Source of the DNA: Kalmusia sp. IMI 367209
Taxonomy: Eukaryota > Ascomycota > Dothideomycetes > Pleosporales > Didymosphaeriaceae
Assembly: GCA_027946365.1 (NCBI GenBank)
Contig: JAPEUQ010000003.1
Location: forward strand, 248,001-312,000
DNA: 64,000 nucleotides
Direction of reading: 5' to 3'
This document shows, piece by piece, positions 1-11,646 of the stretch; position 1 is the first letter of the stretch, and each line of letters opens with the position of its first letter. The translations under genes were made by a program, and so were the position numbers. Below the pieces are notes generated by a model. The model saw only the letters and a program-made list of their open reading frames with translations, did not search any database and had not been told where the DNA came from.

Positions 1-1125
1 AGTAAGCAGTTGGCGGTCTGAATAAGTGGCATTGTCTGAGCCAGAGATTACATGCCCGCGTGCTATTCTTGCGCGCTGAGCAGGACGCAGCAAGAAATAG
101 AAATACAACATGAGATAGACAAGGAGTCGACCGGTAAACCAAGCCCTCAATGATACCACTTTGACGAAACGCTGAGACCCATCGTGCTTGAACTGTGCAC
201 AAGACGGTTCGTAGCGCGCCGCCGCCGACGGATCTGCGTGGCCGTTAGGCTAGGCTGAAATGGGGTCCACAGGATTGAGCTGTGGGGCCGATGAACCTTG
301 GGTCCACTTCTTCGCTCTACTTCAGGTCTTTTCTTGCGGCATTCGTCGCCGTTGCTGTCCTTGTTGGAATCGTTTAGCAAGGAGAGTACCTCTTCTGCCT
401 GAGAGTTTGCAAGACGATGTACGCAGTAGTACCGCCGGCGTGCCCGACGCGAATTCTTCCCATGGATCGCGATCTCTTCTTAACCGAAGATTTGTGCGAC
501 ATAAGATTCCTATGGGGATCCTACGCTATACCCATCGTGTTCACATAAGAGCAGCTATTTCCTATCGCAGCTAGTTCCCACATACAACAACATGGAAGGA
601 TTCTACTTTCCTTTCGTACAATGGGTATCAGCATGGAAAGATAGGGCCCTTGTTTCCCAGCAACGCAGGGTTAGAAGCTAAGCTACTGGCATGCTTGCAC
701 TGACTCTACACAAGTCCTCCTCGGCTCAGCTGGACGTGAACATGGGCGTTGCCAAGACTGTTTGATTTGGGTACATGATGCGGAACAGACCCGACCCCAA
801 GCATGCGTCCCCGCACCAACTAGCCGGAAAAGAGGAGCGTCCATCCAAAGGCTCACAGTTACTAACACCCGTGCGCTCGGCTAAGTGTTGCTTCTGTGCT
901 CTGAACGTCCGACGCGACGCCATTCAATAAGCCCTTGGTTGCTCTACACGAATGTCAAGCTTCTAACGGGGTCTCGCTGAGCTGTTAGGGAGCAACCGGC
1001 AGCGCTGACACAACAGTCTGGGCAGCGTCACACGATTGATATTTAAACTATCGCGTGTCCTGCACAGCGGTCCTTCCATCCACTTCATCCGACACCGAAG
1101 ACAGGCCGATCAGCTCCACGGACAC
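1..1125. other. Gene-free stretch upstream of the P450
   Basis: I see no convincing gene here. Open frames are short, overlap on both strands and carry no recognisable motif. The last few hundred bases before 1126 presumably hold the P450 promoter and leader; no specific site could be supported. Confidence 0.5.
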
Positions 1126-2980
1126 ATGGCCGACCTTCTTCGCAGCAAGACGGTGGCCGCGGGCCTGGGCCTACTCACCCACTTCATCACGAACAGCGGA
1201 GAATGGGATCAGCGGGCCCATCTTATGGTGTCTGGTGGTTCTCTCCTCTTTGGCGCTCTGGTAGCTTTCGAGTATGCGGCTGATCCGCTGGTTGGCTCCG
1301 TCGTCCAGGCGTTTCAAGTGGTAGCAACGGCGGCTGCCGTTTACCTTGGAACCTTGACGGCGAGCATCATCATCTACCGCACCTACTTCCACCGCCTGCG
1401 AAAGGTACGTGATTCATGTTCAATTACACGTGAGCGTGCATCAATGACGCTGATTCTATAGTTTCCTGGCCCTTTCGCGGCCCGTTTCACCAAATTCCAC
1501 ACCGTCAGCCATGTCATTCCAAATTTCCAACTATACAGTAAGTGTCGTATTTGACAAGCGAACCTCATGTTCACAAACTCACATCTCCACCTTTGATAGA
1601 TGTCATCGAAGGCTTTCACAAGAAATACAAATCCGACATCATTCGCACAGGTCCGCGCGAACTCAGCGTCGCATCTGCGGATGCCGTTCCCCTCATCCAC
1701 GGACCCATGTCCAAGTGCAAGAAGAGTGCATGGTACACCGGTTCGTACCACGTTGAAGGTGCCTCGCTACACACCACGCGCGACAAGCAAGACCATCGAG
1801 AGCGTCGTAAGGCCTGGGATCGCGCATTCAGCGCAAAAGCCCTCCGCGAATACGAGCCTCGTCTAAACCGGCACACACGCGTGCTGATTGATAAATTGAA
1901 GGAGCAAGTGAAAGAGCCCGTGGTGAGGATTTCCAGCTGGATTGGTTTCTTCGCTTTCGATGTCATGGGCGATGTCGGGTTCAATCGCAGTTTTGGCATG
2001 CTGGAGAAGGGCAAGGATGATCCCATGATTGCACTCTTACACAAGAGTATGGCGCCTATAAGCATTTTTGGGCAGATCCCTTGGACCATTGGTATCATGC
2101 TCAGGACGAGCTTTGGAGCAAAGGACCTACTCGATTTTATTCACTGGACGCAGCAGGTGCTGATTGAGCGGAAGAAGGTCGGCTAGCATGGTTCCCTTGC
2201 GTATTGCAGCATTGATAAAATCACAGATCACACCAGCTGAGAACGACGTCTGCAGCTACCTCATCGACGAAAATTCAGAGGAGATTCCTCTACAGCTGAA
2301 CGGCGATGCGCGTCTCTTGATTGTGGCTGGCAGGTACGCCTCCCCCACCTCCCTCATCCCCACTCCAGCAATTGACCACACGCAGCGACACCACCCACGC
2401 AACACTCAGCTGGCTCCTCTGGGAACTCTGCACCCACCAGGACGCCCAAGCCAAACTCCGCAAAATCATCGACGACATCGCCCCCTCCAAGTCCTTCCTC
2501 GATACCGATGACGTAGCAAACTGCCCGCACCTCGACGGCGCCATCAACGAAGCCCTTCGCCTCCACCCCGCCGTCCCCTCGGGCATGTCTCGCGAGACGC
2601 CCCCGTCAGGCATCACGCTCCCAGACGGCACCTACATCCCCGGCGAGACGATCATCTGGATGCCCGTCCACACGATGCAGCGCGACGCGCGCTACTTCCC
2701 CGAGCCGCTCAAGTTCATGCCCGAGCGCTGGACCGACGAAGCGCCCGAGCACATTCAGGACAAGCGCGCCTTCATGCCCTTCTCGACGGGCGTGTACAAC
2801 TGCGTCGGGCAGAAGCTGGCCATGATGGAGATGCGCGTCGTGGTCGCGAACCTGATGCGGTCCTTCGACATCGAATTCGCAGGCGACATGGGCAAGGCCG
2901 TGGTGAAGGAGTCGCGGGATGCGTTCACGCTGAGCGTGGGCCCGTTGGACGTCAAACTGACGCCCAGATATAAAAGCTGA
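1126..2980 (+). CDS. Cytochrome P450 monooxygenase, membrane-anchored
   Basis: Heme-thiolate monooxygenase, expected on the ER facing the cytosol and supplied with electrons by P450 reductase. Five exons: 1126-1404, 1462-1537, 1600-2177, 2227-2333 and 2386-2980. They join in frame to 544 aa, usual for a fungal P450. The long hydrophobic N-terminus (about residues 18-85) suggests more than one membrane segment, as in CYPs annotated as tryprostatin B 6-hydroxylase-like. Visible motifs are FPGP after the anchor, AGSDTT of the I helix (created exactly by removing intron 4), the K-helix ExxR in NEALRLHP, FMPERW, and the heme loop FSTGVYNCVGQKLA with the cysteine ligand. No pathway neighbours are present, so the substrate cannot be inferred. 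The first exon start was chosen because upstream sequence in frame lacks P450 character. Confidence 0.93.
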
Positions 2981-5900
2981 AGCGATAACGTAGGGGGTGG
3001 TGGGCGGAGCGCTTCCGGCTGGTAGGCTAGGGTCCTGGACCCGGGAGATTGGATCGGTGTAGGCGTTGCATACATGAAATGGAATTATCAAATGGGAAGG
3101 GATCACGTGGGGGTTACACAGCGTTGGGCATCTCGCTGGCTGTCGGAAATAGTTTTTTGGTCTTTGCAAACCTGGGCTCTTCGCGTATAACGAAGCGTCA
3201 TGTCATCGAGAATTGCTATCTTCAATTCTAATCATGGATTTTTCCATCACGGTCGTTGTATCTAGATATCCATAAGCGATCGCTACCTTGCTGGCGTCAG
3301 CTCGACGCCCGCCCAAAAGCGGCCCTTTGTCTTGTAATTCCCTTATAGCACACGCACTGCTAAGCAATGGAGGTCAGGTCCAGGAGGAGACAAATGGGTC
3401 TATTGTGAACGATCCGAATCATGTCCACCTCGAGTGGGTAGACCGATACATTGGCGCCCGACTCCTGACCAAGACACACCCAGAGCGCGTCCGTTCCAAG
3501 CTGCTAAGCCTTTATATGTCTACTTTCAATAGTCCAACTCAAATCGCCTCGTAAATGCTAGAAAAAAAGTCGGGCAAGAAGTCGTACAGCAGAGTTATCC
3601 TACGTCACTTCTTTGCCATGCTCTTTCCTATTCGGGCAAAAGGGCGAAGCCCCAAAACTCGCACATTCCATTAGTCGCGGAGGAACGCACCACTCAGCAA
3701 GGAAGACTGGGCTGCGGTGTGAGAGCACGAATCTACTCCACTGTACGCGTAAGCTACGCCGAATCGTATCTCTGCGAGCCAGCCGTGTTGCTGCACGCGC
3801 TCCCGCGTCCTCCTCCGCTCCCGTGTTCCGCCCCTGCGTCCCTTCTTCCGTTGCATCGCCGGCTCCGAAGCCGGTTCTGGAACTAGATTTCCGCAACGGT
3901 AGACAGATGCGAGGAGGAGTCTCTATCTATTCGTTCCGGCTCGGATCCTGGCGTTGCCGCCCTGACTCTGCAAAGCACCCCTTGGCACGCGTTTGCTCCC
4001 AAAGAACGCCCAGGACATACCGAGTGTATTCACTAAAATGAGCCTGCGCCCACGTGTTGCCGCTCCTGGGGCCATATGCGGCTCCCTCGCGCTAAAGATC
4101 CAGGGCAGCGGCCGGGACAAGGGTTGCGTATGCAGACGCAAGTAAGCATAATATTCCCGCAAGCTTGTACGTACGTCGGTGCTGTTGTACGGCTCTCGCG
4201 GCCGTATTGGTAACGCGCCTGTTGAAAAGTCTTGTGGGTGTGAGCTTGTCTTGTGCGCAAATGTTCGGGGATCTAGATGCAAAGGGGGGAGGGTGCTGTG
4301 TTGTGTCACGCGTATAGCAGCTTAGGGGCCGTCGTCACGATGCTGGGAAGTAAGCAGTTCTATCACGTGGAAGGCTTATGGGGGCTATTATTGAGTATGT
4401 AGTCTATGGGGGGTGTAGAGTCTCACGAGGATTGCTCCAGGCTGTGGCTTTGAGGCCGAGGAGAAGCGTCCATGTACTTCCTGAGGACGCGCAGATAGAC
4501 AGGAGACTGGATGTGTTCCTTCTCCCTCGTATGCGTTTCGCCAGTGAGCAGACGCCTCCAGGCAGCGATTGCGACCGCGCCCTTAGTTCACATCTCCTTT
4601 GCGATCTGCCCGTCGGACTTCCGGTCGAAGTAGCGGCGGAGATTTTGCTCGCCTTCTTCTATAGTCTAGACGTGTGTCTTTCTCTTCTTCGCAGCAGAGG
4701 ACTCTGGGGCCGTTTTTTTAGGCAGCTGCTCGGATGTTCTCCCTCTATTGGGGGACGGTCATGTGCGCGATGTTGGTCATTTATTGGGCATAGGATCACT
4801 GGCTATCGGAGTTGCAATAGTCGTTGCTGTCTCTGGCGTGGATATCAATACATTTAAGATCTTCATTATGGTTGAGATCCTGTCCGCCTGTGGACCCTTC
4901 GGTTGAGTGAGCTACTTTCGTTTAGGCATATTCGGTGCGTGAGACTAGTCGCTCAAAGTTGGTAAGTGACGATGGTGTTGGAATTCTGATGGCTTTTGAT
5001 GAGTACATCTTTGTTCAAACGTTGTTCATCAAGAATGCTGGTTGAAAATCGATCGCCTGATACTAGCCTTTGGTTCATATTGTTCATGTCGTTCACGTAT
5101 TTTAATAAGTATCACTTTGAATGAATGGAGATAAAGCGTCTCCATAAGCACTTGCTGTTGTTCTCATTCGGCGTTGAAGGGAAATATTGAAAGCTTTGTT
5201 AATCGTGGTTCGTTTACTTCCCTCCTTTTCCTTTGCAACTTTTGAGATTCGAACTCAGTCTACGCTAAAAAGCAGCCTCTCGTTGATTGACCTGGAAGAA
5301 ACATTGGAGATGGGCTACCGGTATTACACTCGCTGGAATTGATCGGAAAGCTTACCAGGCCGGGCAGATCGGACCGAGGAGGCGAAGGCTATTTCGGTTT
5401 CATCGGATGAGCACAGAAAGAACTTTGACGATCGTCGCTCAAACCTCAAAGTTTGTCTACCAAAAGAAGTGGATTCTCTTGATTACACTGCCAGAAGGTG
5501 ATTAATCTATGGCAACGGCAGAGTCACTGTTTTAGCCTTCACGACAGATCTTGAAAATGAGCTTGTAGAGTCTAGATTTCATCTAGTAACTCGCCAGCCC
5601 AATAGAGTTGCTGTGAACCGAGAAAGTGAGTGGGTGTATAGAACTGACGTCATGGTAGAATCATGAAATCCACCTACATTGGTGGACTTATGACTATTAT
5701 ATTCAAGGTTTTTCTTTGGTTAATTTAATTTTAGACCCCGATGAGTGCTAACATGTCTCATAGTAATTGGGCACACACATACTAGGAGAGTTCGATATCG
5801 AAAGTGAAGATCGTGAGAGGTTGTGTTATGATATTGTAGTTATTCTCCTGAAGAGAGGAGTGACGAGGATCTCAAAGTTTCTTGCAGTCAGTTCTATATC

Positions 5901-8577
5901 CGCCTAGGATGTTTCGTTTTGTTGGATCTCCACTTGCTACGGTGTTAGCAGGAAGGTGGCTGTGATACACGCATGTAGCATTCCACCTATCATGATTGTT
6001 CTTTCATTTTGTCACTACAAATTTGGAGTGTTCTACCCGATTCATTGGTCACATGTATTTTGTGGGGAGAAATGTGTAATAAGTTGATCAGTATTCTTCG
6101 ACTCGTATGCATACGTCACAGGGGGTAAGGCGTCCTGCGTCCTCGTGAGCATTCCAATCACTATGTATTCCCTCATCTCCATTTTCAAGTACGTCCTTGG
6201 TCTCTACGTGTCCTCGGTCTCCAGCAGATAACTACTCGCGAGTCTGACACATTGATACCAAAATCTGGCAAATTGCCGACTATCAACAATTAAGCCGCGT
6301 CAGCCGTAGCCTACTTCATCTCCAATCATTTCCTATACGCGAACACGTCCGTAGACCTAGGTAACTAAACATGTAACTACCCGGACCTCTTCTACACACT
6401 CGTGATATTACCATGTCGACAGCCCAGGCACCGTCTCCTGGATTACTCTTTTAGGAAAGTCTACTATAATAATCCCCGACGCGCTTCGGAGACTCCGCAA
6501 TATCCTGGAAGAAGATCTCTATGTCCTTTGTATAATCACAAGTAATTAAATCGCTGATTGGGTACCGTGTGCGGCACATCATGCCTCGCGCTCTAGCGTA
6601 CCTGCCGATAAACGAGAATTTCCAAACATTTTACTAATGGCAATCGTCGCTATGTTTCAGAATCTGAGACATTGATATCAGAAAATTGAGATGAGGGGCC
6701 ATGTGGTTGTTTGAGGTAGGTGGTAAGGTGGTAAATTCCTGGGAACCTGGGGATATTGCCTGAAGGGCACGACTTGCAGATAGGTGGCGATTGCGTCTTG
6801 CGCGTTCTGATCAGCAACGGCTCTACAGGTCAGCACGTTGACGCCACAGAGGGATCTGGAAATCTCCCGGTCGTGGGGCAAGGGTATGTCGTCTTCTTTA
6901 CATATGTGAGGTCGATCGATCGGGTCGTCTGCCTTTTAAGCGAGTTGCCGAGAGGTCGACCAAGACATGGCATTCTTTCTCTACGACCCTCCAAGCGTAT
7001 CGCAAGCAAAATTTGGAATGTTTAGGCATCAATGCAGCTTCACCGCTGATTAGCCGACCTCGTTCTGGCGCTCATATTCGTCACTGTCGTGAGTACCTAG
7101 ACCGTTCCTCGCATACAAAACCAAATCCCATCCACCGTGGGACACAAATGCTAAACTCGCACCACCCAATCACAAATTCTCCTTAGCCTGGCAGGAACCG
7201 TGATTCGCTCACCTGGTTCAGGTACCCCCGATTAGTTAATCTGTCGAAGTCCGTAGCGTACCCACGCCCCGTACGTGCATCCTTCTCTGGTGGGAAGCTG
7301 CCAGCTATCCGTTCGTACTAAGACAGGGAACATGCGCCACAGCAGTGGACACTATACTCATGATCCGATGCCTAACGAGGAGAAGAGGGCCTGCGGCGTA
7401 TAGCACCGACTGTGGTAGGTCTCGCTACCCGGCACCTGGACGACTGGAAAAATTGCCGCAGCACCAGTACTCGCTAGTGGATCAATAGAGTGGGCGATCA
7501 TCAAGGATAGCGGAGGCGACCTCCGGATATATGCTTCCTGTGTGCCGAAGGCATACTAAGGGACTTGTCCCATATGGGCTAGTATCTGCGAGAGTGTGTG
7601 GGCAAAAAGCCCAGCTTCACATGCGTGGGGACCATCTTAACCCCAACGTGGACATGCCGTATTCACACTGCCTAGGTATGTCGCCATATCGATAGCCCAG
7701 ATTACCACGCTCGTACCGTTAGCGTGAAGTCCAACCTCAAGCGCGGCTCATCTAGTCGACGCTTAAGCGGCTCCAATTTAGTCTTTGGGGCCCATACATG
7801 TAGACCAAACTATATGCTTCGCACGGATCGCCCTCCATTTTAGGAACCCATAATCATCATTTTAGCGTGGTTATCTGTACTATGCCGTACGAACGCCCTT
7901 TATCCACCTACACCAGCGCATGCACGCCACAAGTGGTACACCCCTTGACCCAATCCCTCAAAACGTCATCACGTCCGCCCACCCCACACTCCTAGAATTT
8001 TTTTCACTCATAGCCCCCAAAGCACGCACCGGTTACCCAAACTGGCAGCTCTCAGTATTGCATTTCGCTCGCTAATCTCCGCTTTGCATGACATGGCGTA
8101 GGCTAGCCTTCAACCCTTAAGGGCCGGGGCACGCAGGTACGAGAAAACGGTGTACATGATTGTGTGCTGTTTGAATCCGACTTGATATGTTTGACAAAGG
8201 CCAGGGCATGTGGGTCCAAAAAGAGGTCGACGACCGACTCGATACTTTGCGACCTTCCGGTTCAAGTCTATATTTCCAGAATACGACCCTTGCAATGCAA
8301 CGCTCCCTCTAGCTCAGTTGCAGTATAGCACTTCTACCCTCGGATCCAGAGTTGGTACTGGGATGAGATGGATTCGCCTAAGTGTCCGCTAGTATGGATC
8401 CTCCTTGAATATCAGAACACCAGCTTTCCCATCGCTGTTGCGCCAGCGCTTTGCTAGACCTGAGCCGCGTTAAAGTCGCAACGTATTTCCAGGACATTTC
8501 TTGCCTTATACTCCACATGCGGGCGCTACCGTTAGCTAGAGTCCACTTCGAACACGCAGCTCAAACTACTATACCAG
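2981..8577. other. 5.6-kb gene-poor region
   Basis: No open frame here looks coding: all are short, overlap one another and have no motif I recognise. About 4.7-6.7 kb is visibly more AT-rich than the flanking genes, while 7.0-8.1 kb has ordinary CpG content. I found no terminal repeats, transposase or reverse-transcriptase motif. It could be old degraded transposon sequence or regulatory/untranscribed DNA. Confidence 0.45.
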
Positions 8578-9000
8578 ATGGATCCGAACAAACCGTCCAG
8601 CAACGTCCCAGCGGGCTGGCACCACAACATCCAGCCAAGACCAAGCACGAGCGCTCCAACGACGTCGCCTTCAACTCCGACTTCGAGCACTCCTGCGCAG
8701 CAGTACCCGCCCATACAGCCGCGCCCGCGGTCGCAGCCCCAAGGTCAAGCTCCCGGCCAGCCCACTGTTACTACGCAATTCCACCATTATCAACCCCCGG
8801 TTCCGCCGCCGCCTCCACCCCCAGCACAATATCCTATTACGGCGCCGTTTCAGGTACCACGCGTTCCGCACCCATGGCCGTTTGCTGGAGCGAATCGGGA
8901 GGCGCTTGACGAGAGGGCGGGGTCCGCGTCCGCGCAAGAGCCCCAAGGTAAGGGTAAAGGGAAAGGGAAGGCGGGAGATCCACCGAGCACTGCGGGGTGA
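8578..9000 (+). CDS. Small Pro/Gln/Ser-rich protein, function unknown
   Basis: An uninterrupted 140-codon frame starting at ATG 8578. Its low-complexity composition is rich in Pro, Ser, Thr and Gln, with a nine-proline run around residue 75 (VPPPPPPPA) and a Lys/Gly-rich tail (GKGKGKGKAG) near the C-terminus. Composition of this kind is common in genuine disordered fungal proteins but also arises by chance in GC-rich sequence, and the antisense frame is also open. There is no domain, signal peptide or membrane segment. It sits alone between a gene-poor region and the convergent SGT1/ECD gene. I cannot name a function, and existence as a gene is about even odds. Confidence 0.42.
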   Translation: MDPNKPSSNVPAGWHHNIQPRPSTSAPTTSPSTPTSSTPAQQYPPIQPRPRSQPQGQAPGQPTVTTQFHHYQPPVPPPPPPPAQYPITAPFQVPRVPHPWPFAGANREALDERAGSASAQEPQGKGKGKGKAGDPPSTAG

Positions 9001-9457
9001 CAGCGAGCGAGTGTGGGGAATACGGGCATAATTAATTGCCACCCAACACTGCTGTCGCGTGAGCAAAAGTTCTCCAGGGTTAGGCGAGGATTGGACAGCA
9101 GGAAAGAGGGTTTGTCGACGATTGGGCAGCAAGAAAAAGAAAGTTTGTGGACGACGATACTAGATCGGCGGCAGTCCCGCGCAGCCGACTAGACAAGAAG
9201 AATTGTACACATAGATTAAAAAAACACGGAACAATGTAGGATAGGGAAAGTTATGGGAAATATTATGGGTTATTTTGGGTAGGCATAGACAAAAGGATTG
9301 GAAGGAGTCTTCGGATTCCGACCAGGGTTTGATGTATGGAATTTGTCTCTTGGTAATCGCCGTTCGCTCCGATTGTCATTTGACCGTTGCTAAGTCTAAA
9401 TACAACGGGAAGCCTTGCATCGTGATGGTGCGGTTTTGGTTCGACCGTATGACGATC

Positions 9458-11344
9458 TCAACGCAGTGGTGCCTTATTCTTTCCTCGACTCTCTTGCTCA
9501 TCATCCGCATCAGGTGGAAATTGCACACCCATTAGGCCCATTAAATTACCCGCCGGCCCTGCCATCCCGACTTGGCCCTTGAATGCTTTGAGCATGTTCT
9601 CAGCGAGGTTGTAATCTTCATCCAAAACATCGTCATCACTATTATCTTCGTCTTCCTCGGGCAGTTCCTCTAGTTTCGCCTTCCCTTTACTTTTTGCTGA
9701 CGTGATCGACGTTTTAGCTTGGCCCTTGGCGCCCTGACTCTTTTGGCCCCGTTCAGGATTCAAATCCAGCGCGCCATGGCCGAACAATTCAGCCTCCATC
9801 ATTTCCGAGAGTTTCTTGATCTCCTCGTCTTCCTCGCGATCCGCCTCTTCGGCGAGGGCCAATTCACGGGCATCATCGGTGAGAATGGCTTTCTCGGCGG
9901 CGGAGAGAGACATGAACTTCTCGTAAGCTTTTTCGTACTCGGCATATTCGGCGTCGGCACTCGCGTCGTCGCTTTCTTCGTCTCCGCCTTCACTGTCAGC
10001 TGCTGAGTCAGAGTCCTCAGGGTCCTCCCACGCGCGGCCTTCCGTGTCGGAGTCATTATCCATGTCCATGGGGTCTAGTCCACCAGCACCTTCAAGGCCC
10101 GCTTCATCATCGTTCAAGAACGTATTGAAACGTTCAACCATCTTTTTCAGATTATCCTGTGCAGCCTTGTCCCCAAAGCCATCCCTTCCACCCTTGCCAG
10201 CCAGCTCCCGCTCGAACTCGGCAAAGTCGATGTTCAACCAAGCTTCGTCATCGTCGCGCTTGGGCCACGCTGCAATCTCAGCATTTGTCGAAAGGACATC
10301 GTTGCCTACCTCCAAATCCTCCAAAAGTAGTTGAATCTCTCGCACGGCTTTCTTGTCCGCATAAATTTCGTGTCGGACGAGCATTTCAAACCCTGCCGCT
10401 AGTTTGACACATACCTCCGCTTTTTCTGGGGCCTTGCCCAGGCTCTTGAGCCTTTCAAGTGCCTCACCATAAGGACCAGGTGGGTCCCAATTTTGGCCAA
10501 GGAGCTGCGCATAGAGGACTTTCGTGAATCGGGTGCTGACCTCAACGAAATCATCCGGGGGGAATGTGAGCGGATTGCGCAGCTTTTCTGGCTGCAGCAG
10601 GCGCAAGACGACAGGATCCCGCAGGTAAAAGGCTTCTACAGCAGGTGAAATGTACGATGGGTTTAGATGCAGGATGTGGGCGACCTTTCGAGGCAATGTT
10701 AGAGTGGCATGGTGCTGATTCGTGGATATAGCCGTTGGATAGCCGTTGAGACGATGGAATGCCTCTTTTTCAATCTTGGGATAGTGTTGGGGCCACCCGG
10801 GCGTTTCTCGGAGAACAGAAAGCGCTTCCGCCAACTCCAACGACGCTGGGGACTGTTCTTTGGATAGCGGTATAACAAGGAGTCGACGGTGGTTTATCCA
10901 GACTCTGTTCTCTGCGACCTCTGGGTTTAGCCAATTTGGAAGAGCGTTAGCAGCCTCGATTAGCAAGAACTCGCCGTCTGTGTCGTAAATCCTGATCCAA
11001 GCGTCTTTGAATTCTTTACTTAGCTCTCTTAAGAAATACACGATCAGCCACTCGTCTGCGACGCTGTCGCCGTAATTTGTGCTCCCTTTCAGCAGCCATC
11101 GACCATCTTCCCGGACCAGGTCAAGCTTGATGGGCTCGCGTTGCCAGATGTACTCCTTCAAAAACTTCTTCTCTAGAGCAGTTAGTGCGCGTTGGAATGC
11201 CTGTAGGCGCTCCCTATTCTGGACATCAGAGAGTTTGGAGTCGATGATGAAGACCATGTACTCTACAACATCCTCGGGCAGCCGCTTCGGGAAGCCGTCG
11301 AAGCCTTCGCCGAACCATTTGAGGTTGTCCTGCGGGAAATTCAT
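9458..11344 (-). CDS. SGT1/ecdysoneless (ECD) family protein
   Basis: A single exon of 628 aa. The N-terminal two thirds match the SGT1/ecdysoneless family (Pfam SGT1, PF07093): a start with LKWFGEGFDGFPKRLPEDVV, then DEWLIVYFLRELSKEF, the IYDTDGEFLLIEAANALPNW block, and NRVWINHRRLLVIPL. The C-terminus is very acidic (many Asp/Glu runs between about residues 420 and 610) with a Lys-rich patch before the last acidic cluster. In animals and yeasts ECD proteins act in pre-mRNA splicing and transcription-linked roles; the exact function in moulds is less clear. The length is normal. The gene is divergent from the spindle-pole gene at 11647, with a shared 302-bp intergenic region. The name SGT1 here is unrelated to the Hsp90 co-chaperone SGT1. 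Confidence 0.92.
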   Translation of the reverse strand: MNFPQDNLKWFGEGFDGFPKRLPEDVVEYMVFIIDSKLSDVQNRERLQAFQRALTALEKKFLKEYIWQREPIKLDLVREDGRWLLKGSTNYGDSVADEWLIVYFLRELSKEFKDAWIRIYDTDGEFLLIEAANALPNWLNPEVAENRVWINHRRLLVIPLSKEQSPASLELAEALSVLRETPGWPQHYPKIEKEAFHRLNGYPTAISTNQHHATLTLPRKVAHILHLNPSYISPAVEAFYLRDPVVLRLLQPEKLRNPLTFPPDDFVEVSTRFTKVLYAQLLGQNWDPPGPYGEALERLKSLGKAPEKAEVCVKLAAGFEMLVRHEIYADKKAVREIQLLLEDLEVGNDVLSTNAEIAAWPKRDDDEAWLNIDFAEFERELAGKGGRDGFGDKAAQDNLKKMVERFNTFLNDDEAGLEGAGGLDPMDMDNDSDTEGRAWEDPEDSDSAADSEGGDEESDDASADAEYAEYEKAYEKFMSLSAAEKAILTDDARELALAEEADREEDEEIKKLSEMMEAELFGHGALDLNPERGQKSQGAKGQAKTSITSAKSKGKAKLEELPEEDEDNSDDDVLDEDYNLAENMLKAFKGQVGMAGPAGNLMGLMGVQFPPDADDEQESRGKNKAPLR

Positions 11345-11646
11345 CTATGCAGCTACTGTTGTGTGTCAAGGGAAGACGCAATGGAGGTAGCCGCGGTGCT
11401 TTGAGAAGGTGAAGTTTTCAAGTTCGAAGGCGACGCGAGTGGCGCGTGACCGGCAGCCTTGGCGTGACGCGACGTGCCTTTCCATATCGAGTTAGAGCAA
11501 TTGCAGCATCTTTGGCACGGGCCAATCGACGTGTTTCTGTGTTTGTTTACTTGGGCATACACGATGAGCGTGTTCCTCTCACACTGCTATAGCGCCGCAG
11601 GCCCTCCATTTCTCTCGCTCATGAATTAGCAAGAGATATACCTACC
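11345..11646. promoter_or_regulatory. Shared divergent promoter region
   Basis: The 302 bp between two divergent start codons (SGT1/ECD on minus, spindle-pole protein on plus) must hold both core promoters. No individual element could be assigned. Confidence 0.5.

Noticed and set aside
4378..4857. 159-codon plus-strand frame
   Set aside because: Cys/Arg-rich chance composition, no motif, no splice partner, and surrounded by non-coding sequence.
5235..5275. Possible tRNA T-arm on the minus strand (GTTCGAAT between short complementary bases)
   Set aside because: No matching acceptor stem, anticodon arm or A box could be found around it.
7000..8100. Suspected ribosomal RNA fragment
   Set aside because: I could not match any conserved rRNA segment with confidence.
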